A stretch of 64,000 bases of DNA from assembly GCA_021234535.1 (NCBI GenBank), contig CM037833.1:3540397-3604396 (forward strand). Reading direction: 5' to 3'. The DNA comes from Stichopus chloronotus. Lineage: Eukaryota > Echinodermata > Holothuroidea > Aspidochirotida > Stichopodidae. The position numbers and the translations under genes are program-made. Below are positions 47,320 through 60,400 of the stretch, in pieces. Position 1 is the stretch's first letter. Every line of letters starts with the position of its first letter. The notes below the pieces were generated by a model. It had not been told where the DNA came from, searched no databases, and saw nothing but the letters and a program-made list of their open reading frames with translations.

Positions 47320-48390
47320 AACAAAAATTGACTAAAATGCCCTTTAACTTGTAAAGCAAATTATGAAGAAGTGTCAACGATTTCCTCCTACCATGTCAAT
47401 AACTACACGAATGCACGAATATCTGTTTGGAAGGTGTTTACAGGTTGATGTTTTTGCACTTACTGTAGTACAAACTAACCTACAAAAACCAACATCAGAA
47501 ACCCTGAAGGTCAGTCATTAGCACAGAAACCTTAAGACCACACAGAAAAATGCATCAATTAGTGAAGGAAAAAACTTACTTCAGAGATTTACTCTGTAAA
47601 AACACCTCGGTTAATCGGCCCGAGAGTCATCATGCATCCCACCGTTAACAATAGTCTACTTAAGTAACTATAGGCTAGCTGGTCTATGACACAGTAGTTG
47701 AACACTGGTGGTAACGTACAGTATCACGAAAGTTTTCTCAAACCTTCCAAGGTTGAACGCGTTGGGGCTACTGATGCACAAAGTTCTCGGTGGTCGTAAA
47801 GGGTTACAGTAGGCCTTTGTTGTTTTAGCTTATAAAGGTTCAGTCAAACCTGGGTAAAATTTATAAATCAGTCAGCCTAAAAGAAATAAGCCCTACTCAT
47901 TTCGGAAGTACTGTTTATAACTTTATGCCAATGCGATTAGCCCACCAAAGTAAGACGTAGGTGTAGGTCTGCAAGTGAACATAGGCCTACTTTTAATGTA
48001 TCATGATGTATCCATAGACAGCGTCTAGCGTAACATTCCAAATCACATTTTTTTACATTTAGTTTAGGCGGAATGAAATAATGAAACACGTCATTTGATT
48101 CTTTGCCAAAGGCATACAAGGAATATGTTTGGTCATGGTGGAGACCTGCCAACTATTGTACAGCTGAAAAGTACTCAGGAATTTTAAAGTGCCATGCTAA
48201 TCCCATTACCTGCTCGGAGCGCTTGCCAAGTGCATTTGGAGGATTTAAGAACGACTCCCGCACGCACGATAAATGGGCAAGTATGCAGATTGATACCTCC
48301 AGTGGTGCTTGGTAAAACAGTACATACGTAACGGTCAGTACCTTTAGAGCTCACTCTTGTTTGTTAAAAATTAATGGTATATGGTTTGGT
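47320..48390. other. Non-coding spacer
   Basis: No gene recognised up to the start of the LINE relic. Short frames at 47937-48315 overlap on both strands. Confidence 0.45.
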
Positions 48391-48395
48391 TATGG

Positions 48396-49456
48396 TTCGA
48401 GAAAGTGGACATGGTGGAGGCTAGGTTGGAGGACTTCAGGGATCGCTACATTAGCCTGATGGGGAAGGTTACTGTTATCAATCGTCTCATTTACCCTCTC
48501 TTGTGGTACCCAGGCACTGTTCTGGTTGCTCCAGATGGTGTACTGGGTCGACTCGAGACGGCGGTGTTTAGTTTTTATGGTCAGGGAAGACGGAGTTGGT
48601 CAAACGAAGGGTAGTGTATTAGGAGTGGGGGACTGGGCCTTTTCCTTCCAAACTTCGTTTTCTCCTGACCAAATGTGTTTAAAGTGCTGTGTTGACAGCA
48701 GCATGCCGTTTGCGTCTTTTGCTCGTTATTGGAGAGGGCTCTCTTTCCGCCGTTTTTCCCCTCCCTGTTTAGCAACAGTCCTCCCAACAGCTGGAGGCCC
48801 AAGAGGCCCTACGGCCACATGAGGGACACTCTCCGTATTATGTCGTCCGTGGGGGATGTCTCGCAATCCAGTGCGGAGGCCCTATATCGGGCTATTTTTG
48901 ATGAATCGGTCGGCCAGGTCCATCCAACCCACTTTGCTTCGGGGCCGGCAGCGTGGAGTGTAGTTCACAGCAGGTCACTTGACTTTCGCTGGCGAGACCT
49001 GTTGTGGCGAATTGCACATGACGCCATTGTAACTACTATCAAGCGCCTTCGATGGCGTCTTGGAGATGGTACTTGCCCCCCCCCCCCCGCACTGGATGTA
49101 CGAAGTGAGAGAGTGTACTTTTTATGTGCATGAAACGGCACAGAAATAAAACTCAAACCGGCTCAGGAAAAGCAAAACGTGAACTATTTACACACTACCA
49201 AATGAAATGAATAATGGAAGTGGGAGAGTGTTCCACATGTGCTTTGGCAGTGTGAGTTTGTGGCCCTCCTCTGGGAATGGTTTCAAGTCCTGATTGACCG
49301 CCTCACGTTTTGTAACACATGGACGGTCAGCCGGGACTACGTTTTGTATGGTCTCTCTCCCCCGTTGTTCAACACAAGTGTTCGCGAGATACTTACCTTG
49401 TATCGACCTTTGTATCTGCTAGTTGGTCTGTGTATATATAGGAACAAACTGTAGCA
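48396..49456 (+). pseudogene. Tx1-like LINE, ORF2 C-terminal relic
   Basis: Plus-strand tail of a non-LTR retrotransposon ORF2. It begins FEKVDMVEARLEDFRDRYIS and LMGKVTVINRLIYPLLWYPG, the segment after the reverse transcriptase, and continues through several frame changes with SFARYW, then RPKRPYGHMRDTLR, RDLLWRIAHDAI and finally WQCEFVALLWEWF, part of the zinc-binding region (CP... and H..WQC), ending at a TAG near 49454. Upstream of about 48396 nothing matches, so it is 5'-truncated. A run of 13 C (49076-49088) and a 104-bp insertion (49116-49219) break the zinc-binding region. The Tx1-like assignment rests on the NR--YP-LWY-GTVL-AP signature. Confidence 0.8.
49116..49219 (+). mobile_element. 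104-bp short element E inserted in the LINE relic
   Basis: The insert is flanked by near-perfect 11-bp direct repeats, GTGAGAGAGTG (49105-49115) and GTGGGAGAGTG (49220-49230). Removing it and one repeat restores the LINE reading ...ESV-HVLWQC. The insert carries the element E core (GGCACAG, CTCAAACCGGCTCAGGAAAA, GCAAAACG). It has no coding capacity. Direct repeats of this length suggest insertion by a LINE-type or similar machinery. Confidence 0.75.
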
Positions 49457-49999
49457 ACACTGGCTATGCATCCACAGCACACATACAGCAAGCACGCCAT
49501 GGATATCTTTGCCACATGTTAAACTGCTGCAAATTCCAATAATCTCAATGATCGGTAGGATATTTCATGATGATACAAATGATTCTTGTTACGAAAAAGT
49601 AAGTTTCGGTAGGGCTAAATACTGATCACATTCATATTGTGACTATGTAAATTAGACCTACGGAAGGGCTAACATAACATAGGTTTGATAGAGCTAGGCC
49701 AACTTACATTCTAAGTACATGTGTATAGGCGATCGCACCATTCGAAATGTCCTACTTTCACTGACTACCAGGTATGTAATAATTTGTGAACATTATCAAA
49801 ATTTCCCCCAAAAAAAACTCTCCCGAGGATGGTGATCACTAGGAATGCATCGGCACCGGTTCCGGTCGGAACCGGAACTGCCGGAACTTTTCAACTTTAT
49901 TGCTTTATGTGAGTGGATCAACCTACATCCAGACTTCAAAGTGGGTGTTTAGGTATTCAATTCGTAAGTAGATCAGAGTTATTGTTTTTCATGGAGGTC

Positions 50000-50560
50000 A
50001 CTAGAGGCCAACTGAGTGTTGCTGAACTTCATACTCGTCAGAGTGGTAACCCTTGAAGAGAAAGAAGTTTAACATATTTATGGAAGGTTATTTCAAGGTC
50101 AAAGTCATATAAGGTCAATAGATGTCATAGTTTGAGAACCTTGTAAACACTATATCTGCATAAGGGAAAGTTGCTGGTGCTACAACTTGATGTGTTGGTC
50201 CATTGTACGTAGACGATCCCTATTATTTTTATGACTTACTAAGTTCTCTCATTTCTAAGGAGGCAAAAGGTCATGTGAGGTCAATAGAGTCATATCTTCA
50301 TAACCTTGTGGAACTCCATTTGTCATGGAATAGTGACCTCAAATGAACTTGATAGAGGTTTAAGCTTGAAAACAAATTAAGGAATCTACGTTTGCAACTG
50401 AATGTTGATGGATCTTCAAGCTGTTAACATTGGTAGACCTCGAAGCTGTCAGATGAGCTGTCATATCTTATGAACGTCAGGGGTCATTTTGAAGTCAGTA
50501 GAGATTATAATTTGTACACATGGCATCTCACAAAGAGTAAGGTATTTGAACTTGAATATT
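50000..50560 (+). repeat. AGGTCA-rich repeat family
   Basis: Three related units: AAGGTCAAAGTCATATAAGG (50096), AAAAGGTCATGTGAGGTCAA (50267) and a weaker GTCAGGGGTCATTTTGAAGT (50477). Each is followed by a CATA / CTTGTAAACACTATATCT-type phrase. It may be the DR1-type family in the other orientation or a relative. Confidence 0.55.
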
Positions 50561-50869
50561 TGAATAGGCATGTATTTGTGACTTGTGGCAAGGAGTCTGA
50601 AAGTTAGTCAACGGCGTGCGCACTAAACATACACCTTGGGGATTGTCAACTGTGTTTTGGATTGTCGTAAAGAAGGCGAAATAATTTTACCTTTGTTAAC
50701 ACAATTATTTGCTGGATGAGTACATCTTCATTTAAGACAATACTGATTCATAATAAAATGTTCGGACATTCGATCGTCACCCCACCAGGCCTACTGTATA
50801 TGTAGCAAAAACAGAAAGCAAAGCCTAAACTAAATGAATAACAAAGACAATTGACATAGCTGGTAATAT

Positions 50870-51620
50870 GTGCTTGCTGTGGTTGTGTACGAATATTCAC
50901 TGTGCTGTGCACGTAGAGCTAACTCGGAGTAATTAGCTGTAAGTTCGCTTTATGGCTGGTTTGCGGTAACTCATGTCAAGGCCTTTCCTGTTTATTTTGT
51001 TTTCACCATATAGGGGGTTAGGCCTGAATTATTTGTGCCGTGGAGTTCTTAAGAATATAAATCCGGGATGTATGGAGACCTTCAAAATGGCAATGTATTG
51101 CAGTCCGTAGTCCTCTTTTCTATTTTATTGCATAATGAATTGCTTTTGAACATCTCAGCAGACTTCGACAAAGAAGGAAAGTTAATTCCGGTAGGCCATC
51201 AAACTTTCAAAGGTGTTCAAAATATACTGAAGAAGCTTTCACCCGACGCAATTGCGATATTTAGTTAAGACTACCGTACGTGAGAAGAATTACCACTGAC
51301 TATACTATGCTGTTGTAACGTAGATTTACGTAGATTTGCATTTACTTGTAAGCAGGTTTAGGCCCTGGGGGCGAACTAGGTAACGTTAGATCTACGAACT
51401 TCAAACCGAACGTTATTTCAGTGGGCCTATTACTAGTAATATTGTATTATCCATTGTTTTGTTAAAGATATAGCAGACTGAAAACACTGTCAATCTAGTT
51501 TCACTTGCATTCATCCGTCGGTGGTTTAACCAGTTGGGATATCAGCGATGAACCCACGGTCACCTGACTGAAATGGGCCAATAGGAGATGAGGATACTTC
51601 CCAAGCAATTTATGTATAAC
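50870..51620 (+). repeat. Three-copy block D, copy 3
   Basis: Counterpart of 43480-44440. It contains an open frame at 51068-51268 (66 codons, including DFDKEGKLIPVGHQTFKGVQ and NILKKLSPDAIAIF) from an ATG. In copy 2 the same stretch has a stop and a deletion. The peptide looks protein-like but I do not recognise it. Confidence 0.75.
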
Positions 51621-51639
51621 AAGTGATTATTAGTCTGGT

Positions 51640-54600
51640 ATAAACTGGTGGTGCTTAATCATACAACCTTGAATATAACATTGAAATCATATTGTCAACA
51701 AATTTTTATTATGCTTATTTGTCTGCAGTTGAAGTCCCATGAATTGCTATTCAATCGCGGCCATCAACACTGACATGATGAACCATCCTAAGCAATGGAG
51801 GCAAGAACGTTCGGGCAACAGTTTTTGATGCCCTCAATGGATTTGTGAAAGTAAAACCAATTGAGTTTTTCCCGCCATTTCAGCTCATACCAACAATATT
51901 ATCATGCTATGCCTGTCCATTTAATAGATTTCATTGAAAACTGGAGTCTGGAGTGAAGAACGAATCTGGTGGCGGTCATTCAAGTTGATCATCTGAATTA
52001 CCCAGAGAGAAGCTGAACGTTTTTTAATCATGAATTTTGTCATGGCAGTAGTCATTGTTAATGGTAAAACTTGAGAAAGAAGAGGACTATTAATTTTCCT
52101 AAAAATTTAAGTGATCCGATCAGTAGTCCTTTCAATAAAGTCCTTTCTTTTGTACAAGTGGGATAGCCCATGAGATGATTTGTACAGGCATACATTAGGT
52201 AGTATATGTGGATTAACATATATATGCAAGGTCATGTCATTAAGTCTGAATATCATTTGAGGTCACAGAGGATGTGAAAAATCTCGAAACTAGCGTTTTC
52301 TCTGAACGTAAGAATATGGATACTTTAAATAGAGTGCAGCAGTTTAGATACGTACAGTTTGGTCTACGAATGTATTGCCAGTGTAGTGTAGTGTAATTGA
52401 AGATGCAAAAGGTTAACTATTGCAAGAGAACTGTTTTCAATACATAAATTGAAATTGTGGAGACTTGATTGCGACCATTGTCTATAGAGCAGGCTGTTCA
52501 AGGTATTTATTCAAAACTTCAGAATTCATGTTGATAAGGACACCTTTAAGTATTGAAAAATAGTTTTGCTCGATTGCTCGAAGCAATAGTAAAAGATGAT
52601 ATGGCACAAGTTCACATTAATGGAATCTCCAAACAGAAAACCTGTTTTTGCAAACAGGCAATAAGTTGGAGAAAATTATTAGAGGTATTCTGTAATTGGC
52701 TATTTGTCCTACAATGGCTCTCCATTACCATAATTTGAAGTAAGTGTACATGTATAAGATTTTGCTAGTTTCTTCTCCCAACATTTTCTTTTCTTCCAAA
52801 GATGGGAACCGACATCCCCCTGTTTATTGATTCAGTCCTAGAAACAGGAAACAGCCATCTGCCCTCATCCTAGGAGATCGAACGCAACAAAGTCAGTCAC
52901 TTGTAATTGTTGAATGCACAGCTCTCCCAGCATCAAATTTCATTGAGGAAATTAACATATGCTTCAAGTCATTTTACGTGTTGGATATATCTTACCAAAT
53001 CACTGTTCCACGAGCTGGGAATTGATACACAAAAATATGTCATCAAAAACTAATGGCAGGAAAAGGGCAAACCTCCGTGCATATCTCAGCAGTAGCAAGT
53101 AGCAAGTTATGAACTGAATGGCAATAGGTCTGCATATCATTGTCCACTGTCTGGTTTTTTTGTGACATCTAGAGTGTTCTTGAAGGCATTTGAAGAAAGT
53201 AGCTTTATGGTTTCACTGGCATCACAACCCTACAATTTTAAACTATACAGAACAGAAAAGCTGGCCTTATCAGAAATCATGACCTGAAGTTGAATAAAAA
53301 GGAAAGAACACTGGTCCTCAAGGAAGATAAAACGGCTTAAATCCCAGGAATAAGTCAGACCATTACAGTAAGGATGTTGAAAAAACATATCAAGGAGGCA
53401 TGTTACTGTCAGAAGATATTTAACATTATGTACAATAAAACTAGTGAGTTTTAAGAAAGGACATCTCAGACAATGTAGATGATTAGATAAGTGTCAACTA
53501 TTGAATAGTACACTCCAGTAATTGAACACCTACAAGAAAATGGTAGGGACGAAGGTGACACATTAGTATGTCACACTAAATATCCTAAATGACCTTTACA
53601 AATTCAAATTCTACTTTCCAAGTTTACCCAGAATCTTATCTGTGGACGTAACAAAACTTTAACGACCACCTTGATGCATTGCCTTCCACACTTCACACAA
53701 ATTACTGATCTGTCACGTTGCCTTGACTACCAGGTAGATATGTTTGTTTTTGGTTAACACCATATTAAAACCAGCCCCCACCGACCAATACAGTATTACA
53801 ATGCGGCAGGCTTTTCTAAGTATAGTATGAAGATTATATTACAAACACCTTTTTACTAGTAAAATTGATGGTCAATAACAATCTCGAAAATAAGCAGAAC
53901 TCCATAACTTAATGGTTACCCCACAACGTTTAATATCATCTGCATCAGTACCTTATGTAGTGACAATTTTTTGGCGCAAAACCAATTGATCAAGTGCAGT
54001 TCCAGTAACATTATCAAGTTCTAACTCATAGTTACAAAGTATGATACAAGGTAGAAAACACTTTGGACATATATATCAAGGGTTACTGCAGAAGAAAGAT
54101 TTGGTATAAACCCACATTTACAATGATAAGATGCATTTTCATTGTTCACGAAAAGAAATTCTAATCCAGAAAATAACTACAGATTTCAGTTATTTGTGGG
54201 CTCATTATCACCACTTTTTCAAGGACTGAAAGAGCACGAGCTTACGTTAGCAAGTGAGGAATGATACCCGCTTACGTGACAGAATAAAAACATGCGGAAG
54301 AGTTGGAAGCTTCAGCAGACCGTCGCAGTGAGAACTTTCATCACAGCGAAATAATTATAACAAATAAAATTAGAGTTCAGTCTATTTCTTGGTCATTAAG
54401 AGAAAGTACGATTCCGAGACCATTAAAGTAAGGGATAGAGTGCAGGAAAGGATAAAGGCATCAAAACGAATTCCAAAGACTGCGGCGAACATTTTATATA
54501 ATATGGACTCCCAAATCTGAACATGTCGTAGTGGATTAAGTGTATTAGTAATCGACAGGACGGTGGAAGAAACTGGCATAAAGTGCTGCCTGTTAAGTGG

Positions 54601-54940
54601 AGACCGTATGTGAAGTACACAGTGGCGCCCTCCAGTTTTACAGCTCTCTTGACATCCATAAAATTGCTATCGTACTGAGCGGCCTCATGATGTCTGATCT
54701 GATATCTCGCAATAAAAAAGTATGTTTTTGCCACTCCATTTTCGTCACATCCGCTTTCATTACATCGTTACTGTTAAACAAATCACAACACTTTTAAACT
54801 TTCGGCCTTATCTATTCTTGACATGTTCTCTTCGGTTCATTTTTCCTGTGTTTAGGAGATTGTTCAAAGAAATTTTCCTCCTAAAGGTCGCAAACTGTGA
54901 ATTTGCTATAATGAAACCCCAGTCGTACTGCAGTAACTCT
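51640..54940. other. Long stretch with no recognised gene
   Basis: About 3.3 kb. No frame over 103 codons, no motifs, no obvious repeats. The minus frame at 54423-54734 and its plus shadow are unrecognised. Confidence 0.45.
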
Positions 54941-54943
54941 TAG

Positions 54944-55285
54944 ACAAAAAATTATGAAAACGCACCGCAAAAACGTGTTCTAAACTACAGTGGACAATAC
55001 TGTAAATATCAGAGATTAACATTGTGGACAAAGTCACGGGGAAGAAAATCTACATTTGCTGCTGAGCTAGACGACCAGCACCTGCCCTTACTGACCACGC
55101 CCGACAGAAAGTACATTACTTGTTTCAACGTACCTTTTGTGGATGTTCTACGGTCCAAACAGCATTTAGCTGAGTACTATTCACCTGACAGGCTGAGGAT
55201 AATCACAGTCCCTATATCCAAACGGTACTTAGAAAAGCCCAACTACAAAAGAAACATCCAACGTCAAGCTTATCAGACGTCCTAA
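54944..55285 (+). CDS. Candidate terminal exon or small gene, unrecognised
   Basis: An open segment of 113 codons with balanced, protein-like composition: it includes TKSRGRKSTFAAELDDQHLP, DRKYITCFNVPFVDVLRSKQ and EYYSPDRLRIITVPISKRYL. It ends in TAA at 55285 and is followed 32 bp later by AATAAA (55317-55322). There is no ATG at its start. It would be entered by splicing, for example after the CAG at 55010-55012 (a weak acceptor). No family is recognised. A minus-strand frame at 55282-55545, starting MLLAVAFWFPLRG at an ATG, faces it tail to tail and is equally unrecognised. Confidence 0.35.
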   Translation, partial: TKNYENAPQKRVLNYSGQYCKYQRLTLWTKSRGRKSTFAAELDDQHLPLLTTPDRKYITCFNVPFVDVLRSKQHLAEYYSPDRLRIITVPISKRYLEKPNYKRNIQRQAYQTS

Positions 55286-55316
55286 ATGTGTTGTGAGCTC
55301 AGTGCTTCTGTCATGT

Positions 55317-55322
55317 AATAAA
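55317..55322 (+). promoter_or_regulatory. Possible poly(A) signal
   Basis: AATAAA 32 bp after the stop of the open segment at 54944-55285. In AT-rich DNA this hexamer is common, so it only weakly supports a gene end. Confidence 0.3.
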
Positions 55323-55559
55323 GCATTTTTAAAGCATATGCGTTCGGCAAAGAAAATGACCTCTGATCTGCATCAGTGACTACATTTGAAAGATACATTC
55401 CAGTTATATTGTTCTTTGCAGTATATAAATAGCAAATTGCAACATTGAACTTTGGGGATTTTCGGAACCACAGGTTTCGATTATAGTTAAATTGCTTTTT
55501 ACGTGATCCTCGAAGAGGGAACCAGAACGCCACAGCTAACAGCATTCCAACTGATAAAG

Positions 55560-57280
55560 CAAAAACCCCGCCGTCACCTCACCACGCCCTTAACCAAAAT
55601 ATGATACTTTCTAACAACTACGGTCTATCTGATAGCTTTAATCGCACTGTTGATGAATCACTATCGTCGGTGTCTACCCATGTTGTTACAGAGCACGTTT
55701 AAACTTTCACTGATTGTCTTTCAGGCATTGTGGTCAGATCAGACCATCAGCAGTGGCACATAACATTGGTATAGGCCATTGTTACCTTCTTTACCGCATT
55801 TTCAATAGTATAATTAAGCTGTCAGAGCAACAAAAAAGTGTCTTCTTGCAAAAGATGAATTGACTGATGCTAACATTTGGTGCCAACATCGTTGTGCCAG
55901 ATCATGATACTGTCTAAGCGTAGGAAATTCATTTGTTGGCGCCTTATATACATAAAATGTTTATAGTAAAGGCCAGAAAACGCAATTCTCAAGCAATATA
56001 TAAGATTGCAGGCACCCTGATCCTGCGCTGTTTTGTACTCAAATTTTCCCATTCGGCAATACGTTCTTCTTCATGTTTAATATCAGTTTTGTAAACTGTA
56101 AACGAATACCTTGTATGATGATTTCTCAAGCAGATACACTAGACAGAGTAGTTGCGCACAGGGGGAGGGGAAAGGATGTAAGGGAAGCATTATAAAATAT
56201 TTCAGCTGTTAATGAATCTCAGAAATTAGGTTAGTTAATGTACCAGTAGTATTTTTTGCTTTGTAGCGATTAAACTTCCATTTTTAAGATTATCCATTAA
56301 CTGCTTCTTTGGATTCAATATACAGTTGGATGTATGTAGGTGGACCTCTGAGTATCACCGACATCAACTACCACAGTGGTTGGTAGTTGTTTTGTTTAGT
56401 TTTGATGCTGGGGATTGTAGATAAAAAAAATTCTTTCAAATAAAAGCAATACTTTGACATGCATCAAAACACTGATGCACTGGCTTATGACCTGTCAAGT
56501 TTAAAAAATGATGAAGCATTAGAGTAACGCAAGACAATGAATTACTCCAAAATATGCTGTAAATACAGATCTTACGATGTTGACTATATAAACAACCTTT
56601 TCAACATTTGACCCCCACTGCAGAGCCCAGATGACATTTGACCATCTGAAAGCGGTGTCACTCACTGGCCTCCCAACCCAAAAAATATATCACAGCCCCT
56701 GGTCGTTACATCACTGCTTAAACAGTGCTCTAACAGACCGTGCAAACAAACTGTAAGTCAGCTGACTCCTCTAACTTATTTGAGGGGTCTTGTAAGATAG
56801 TACATGCAAATCTCAGAGTTTACTTATCCTTATCACAAAATATTGAAAGTACCATATTCAGCATTTGACGACTGCTGAAAAGAAATGACACAAAAGTGAC
56901 AGAATTTTCATATCCTACCATGGGTACATGTTCAAGTGCAAGGAACACATTTCATCATGGAGTGACTGTAACTGTTGTCAACTTAGCTGAATACTATCCG
57001 AAACCATGATCTGAAAGTAAACAATTAGCAAAGAGCCCTTGTCCCCCTCCATTGAGAGGAAACAGACAGACCATACGTAAATCACAGATGGAAAATGAAG
57101 GGCCATTATACTTGAGAGTTGATTAAAACACAAGAGAATAACGCGACAAGATTTCAGTTCTAGTTACTGTTCTAGTTATTGTTACACAAAATCTGATGTT
57201 TGACATACGTAACAAAACAAAACTTTCATAACTATCTTGAAGAAGTGTTCCACATGCATCGTCTGTGAATTTACCATGAC
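55560..57280. other. Non-coding spacer
   Basis: No gene seen. A degraded DR1-type unit lies at about 56600-56660 (CAGATGACATTTGACC) and another at about 57320-57365. Confidence 0.4.
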
Positions 57281-57429
57281 TACCATACATTGGTACATTA
57301 CACGGTTTACACATTTTGCCCTCTACTGACCCCATACGACCTTTCATCTACACCAGAAACAATAAGGATTTCGTAGTAGATAAAAGGACGTTAAAGATTG
57401 AAACGAAAGATTTACAGCAATGACATATC

Positions 57430-60400
57430 TCAAGATGATGAGCCCAGTAAACACAAAACATTTTTAAAATATTTTCTTTAAGGCGTAAAAATGCTACAAA
57501 GAAAAAATATTTTAATCAAAATATTTTTTCAAAATGTTCTCAAAATATAGCCAAAACAGTTCTTTGTCAACAAGAGAAAATGATTTTTTTCATGAATATG
57601 ATTCTCAGTGGTTGTAGAAAACACCATGAAAAATCACCCAAAAGCTCGTTGTGTATGTGTTGGTATTGAAATGTTTTAAAAATATTTTACAGATATTTTC
57701 ATTTACACGTTAAATTGAAACAGAAATATCAATAAAATGTCTTATAAGAACACACAAATTTGAACTTTAAATACCCCCGACGTATTACGCAGTGATCAGA
57801 CTAACACATTAAGGCAGATTAGATCGAAAAAATGTGATTTTTCTATTGAATCATGGATAATGTAAATGTTGCTAGAAATATTCTTATATTTTTATCATGT
57901 TTTTGAAACATTTCACAAATGTTTTATTCACATTTAAAATACATATTGACTAAAATAATTTTTTGAAATGTTTTCAGAATGTAACAAAAAAGTTCTTTGT
58001 GAACAAAACAAAATGTTTTTTTTTTTCATGAGTATGATTCTCAGTGCTAGTAGAAAACAAGACTAAAAAAAACATCAAAATTTTAAAGATATTTTTATTT
58101 CCATGTTAGAAACATTTTAGAAATATCAATAAAATGTGTCATAATAACACCCACATTTCAACTCGAAATATCCCCGAAATATTACATAGTGATCAGACTA
58201 TCACACTAACGCAGATCAGATAGAGAAAATGTAATTTTTCTATTGAATCATGGATATTGTGGCAATGTTGCTAGAAACATTGCCAGGATGTTTTCATGAT
58301 GTCTATAAAACGTTGCTGTAACACAAACGTCATTCAATTACCTTAACAGTTGTAAAAGGGACAATTTCAATTTGTAAATGCTATGTCGATTGGTAAAAAC
58401 AGACGGATGTCAGTGAGAAAGAAAATTAAAAATCCACAACATTTTAAAAATGTTACAAAGATATATCTACAACGCAATTTTGGATTTTTTGCAAAATATA
58501 ACCAAAACATTATCAACAAAGTAAAAAGACTTTTTGAGTTAATTAAATTATTAGTGATTGCATAAGGCTTGCAAGAGGCGTACAAACACTTAAAATTTTC
58601 ATTGTATGTGTTTTGTGTAGAAATGTGTTAAAGATAGTTTGAAAATATTTTTATTTACATATTGCGTTGAGCCATTATAATCATAAATTTAAAATATTTG
58701 ACAATATTACCCAAATTTTGATTGAAAACAGCCCAGACGTGTTACACAGTTTTTTAGTCTATCATGGCAAATGAAAGAATATGGCAGAAAAGATGTGATT
58801 TTCCTATTGGATCTTGTAATAATGTCACTGGAAATATTCCTTTCATATTCTCATAATGTTTATTACACATTCTGCTGACTTTTCAATGAACCATGTTTTA
58901 AAAAATATTTTGGAAATATTCAATAGTATCATTTTATAGCCTGATTAACTTAGGCGGTTCAAATGAATGATTACAATTGGTACAAGTTGTGTAGATTTGT
59001 ACAAACAGAAGGATATATAAGCCATGCCATTTAACAAATCAATATGTTAGAAAAATATGTCAGAAACATATTTTTTGTGATGTTTTTAAAATATGACCAA
59101 AACATTTTCTTGACAACAAAAGGAAATGATTTTTTAAATAAATATTATTCTGAGTGCTTCTATAGAAGACTGTCCAAAACTGTGGAAGCATTTCAAAATG
59201 CTCATTATATATGTTTCATAAATGTTTCTGCCATATTTTTATATATTAAAAGTAATTTAAAGATATTAATAATATGAATCGAGTGTTTCATAATAACACC
59301 CAGAATTGGAAGTGCTACACAGTAATTGACTATCACATCATGCAATTCAAATTATAGACAACGAAATCAATTTTGCTATTGGATATTGCAGTAATACTTA
59401 AAATATTCTCATAAATTATTGGTTTTTTTTTTTGGTAGATTGGTGCAAACATGCAGACGGATATAAGTGAGAAAGAAAATCAAAATATTTTTTAAAACGT
59501 TACAAAGATATTTGAGCAACATAGATCAAAGCATATTCTTATCAACAAAATGATTTTTTGATTTTTGAAGAAAATGATTTGATTATTAGTGACTGTAGTA
59601 GGCTGGCCAGAACTGCCCTAACACTTGGAAATATTCATTATGTATATGTTTTTGTGTTGAAATGTTTAAAAAATATTTTAAAGATGTTGTTATACCGAGT
59701 AAACAAAAAACAGTTTGGAAATATTTTCTCTTACGGGGTATGTTTTTAAAATATTTCAAAAATGTTGTATTAACATTTAAAAATATTTTGATTAAAGCAT
59801 TTTCTTTAATGTTTTCTTAATATAACCAAGTATTTCTTTGTCAACAAGAGAAAATGAATTTTTCATGAAATGCGATTCCCAGTGCTCTAAGAAATCACGA
59901 AAAATTGTAAAAAAAAAAAAACTTTAAAATGCTCGTTTTACAGTGTTTGTGTTGAAATGTTATTAAAATACTCTGAACATATTTTTATTTACATGTTACA
60001 CTGCAATATTTTAATCATATGAATAAAATGTTTCGTAAAACACCAAATTTAAATTTAAAATATTCTCACAGTGTTACGCAGTGATTAGAATATCATGATA
60101 TCGCAGGTGAGAGAGGAAAAATGATTCTTTCTACTGAATCATGTTTATTATAATTATGCTGCTAGAAATGTTCCTGTGATGTTCTTATGATGTTTATAAA
60201 ACATTCTGGTAACATTTCAATGAATAATTTTTAAAATATTTCTATAGTATCAGATCTAATCCTAAAAGCACCAAACGTGATCAAGTTCAATTTGTAAAAG
60301 GTGTGTAAAATGATACAAGCAGATGGATATAAGTGTTAAAAAAAATTAAAGACCCAAACATTTTTGAAAATGTTACAAAGGCATTTCAGCAACGCATTTT

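Noticed and set aside
49838..49890. GGTTCCGGTCGGAACCGGAAC palindrome-rich patch
   Set aside because: Looks like the end of a hAT-type non-autonomous element, but no second inverted end was found, so it was not listed as an element.
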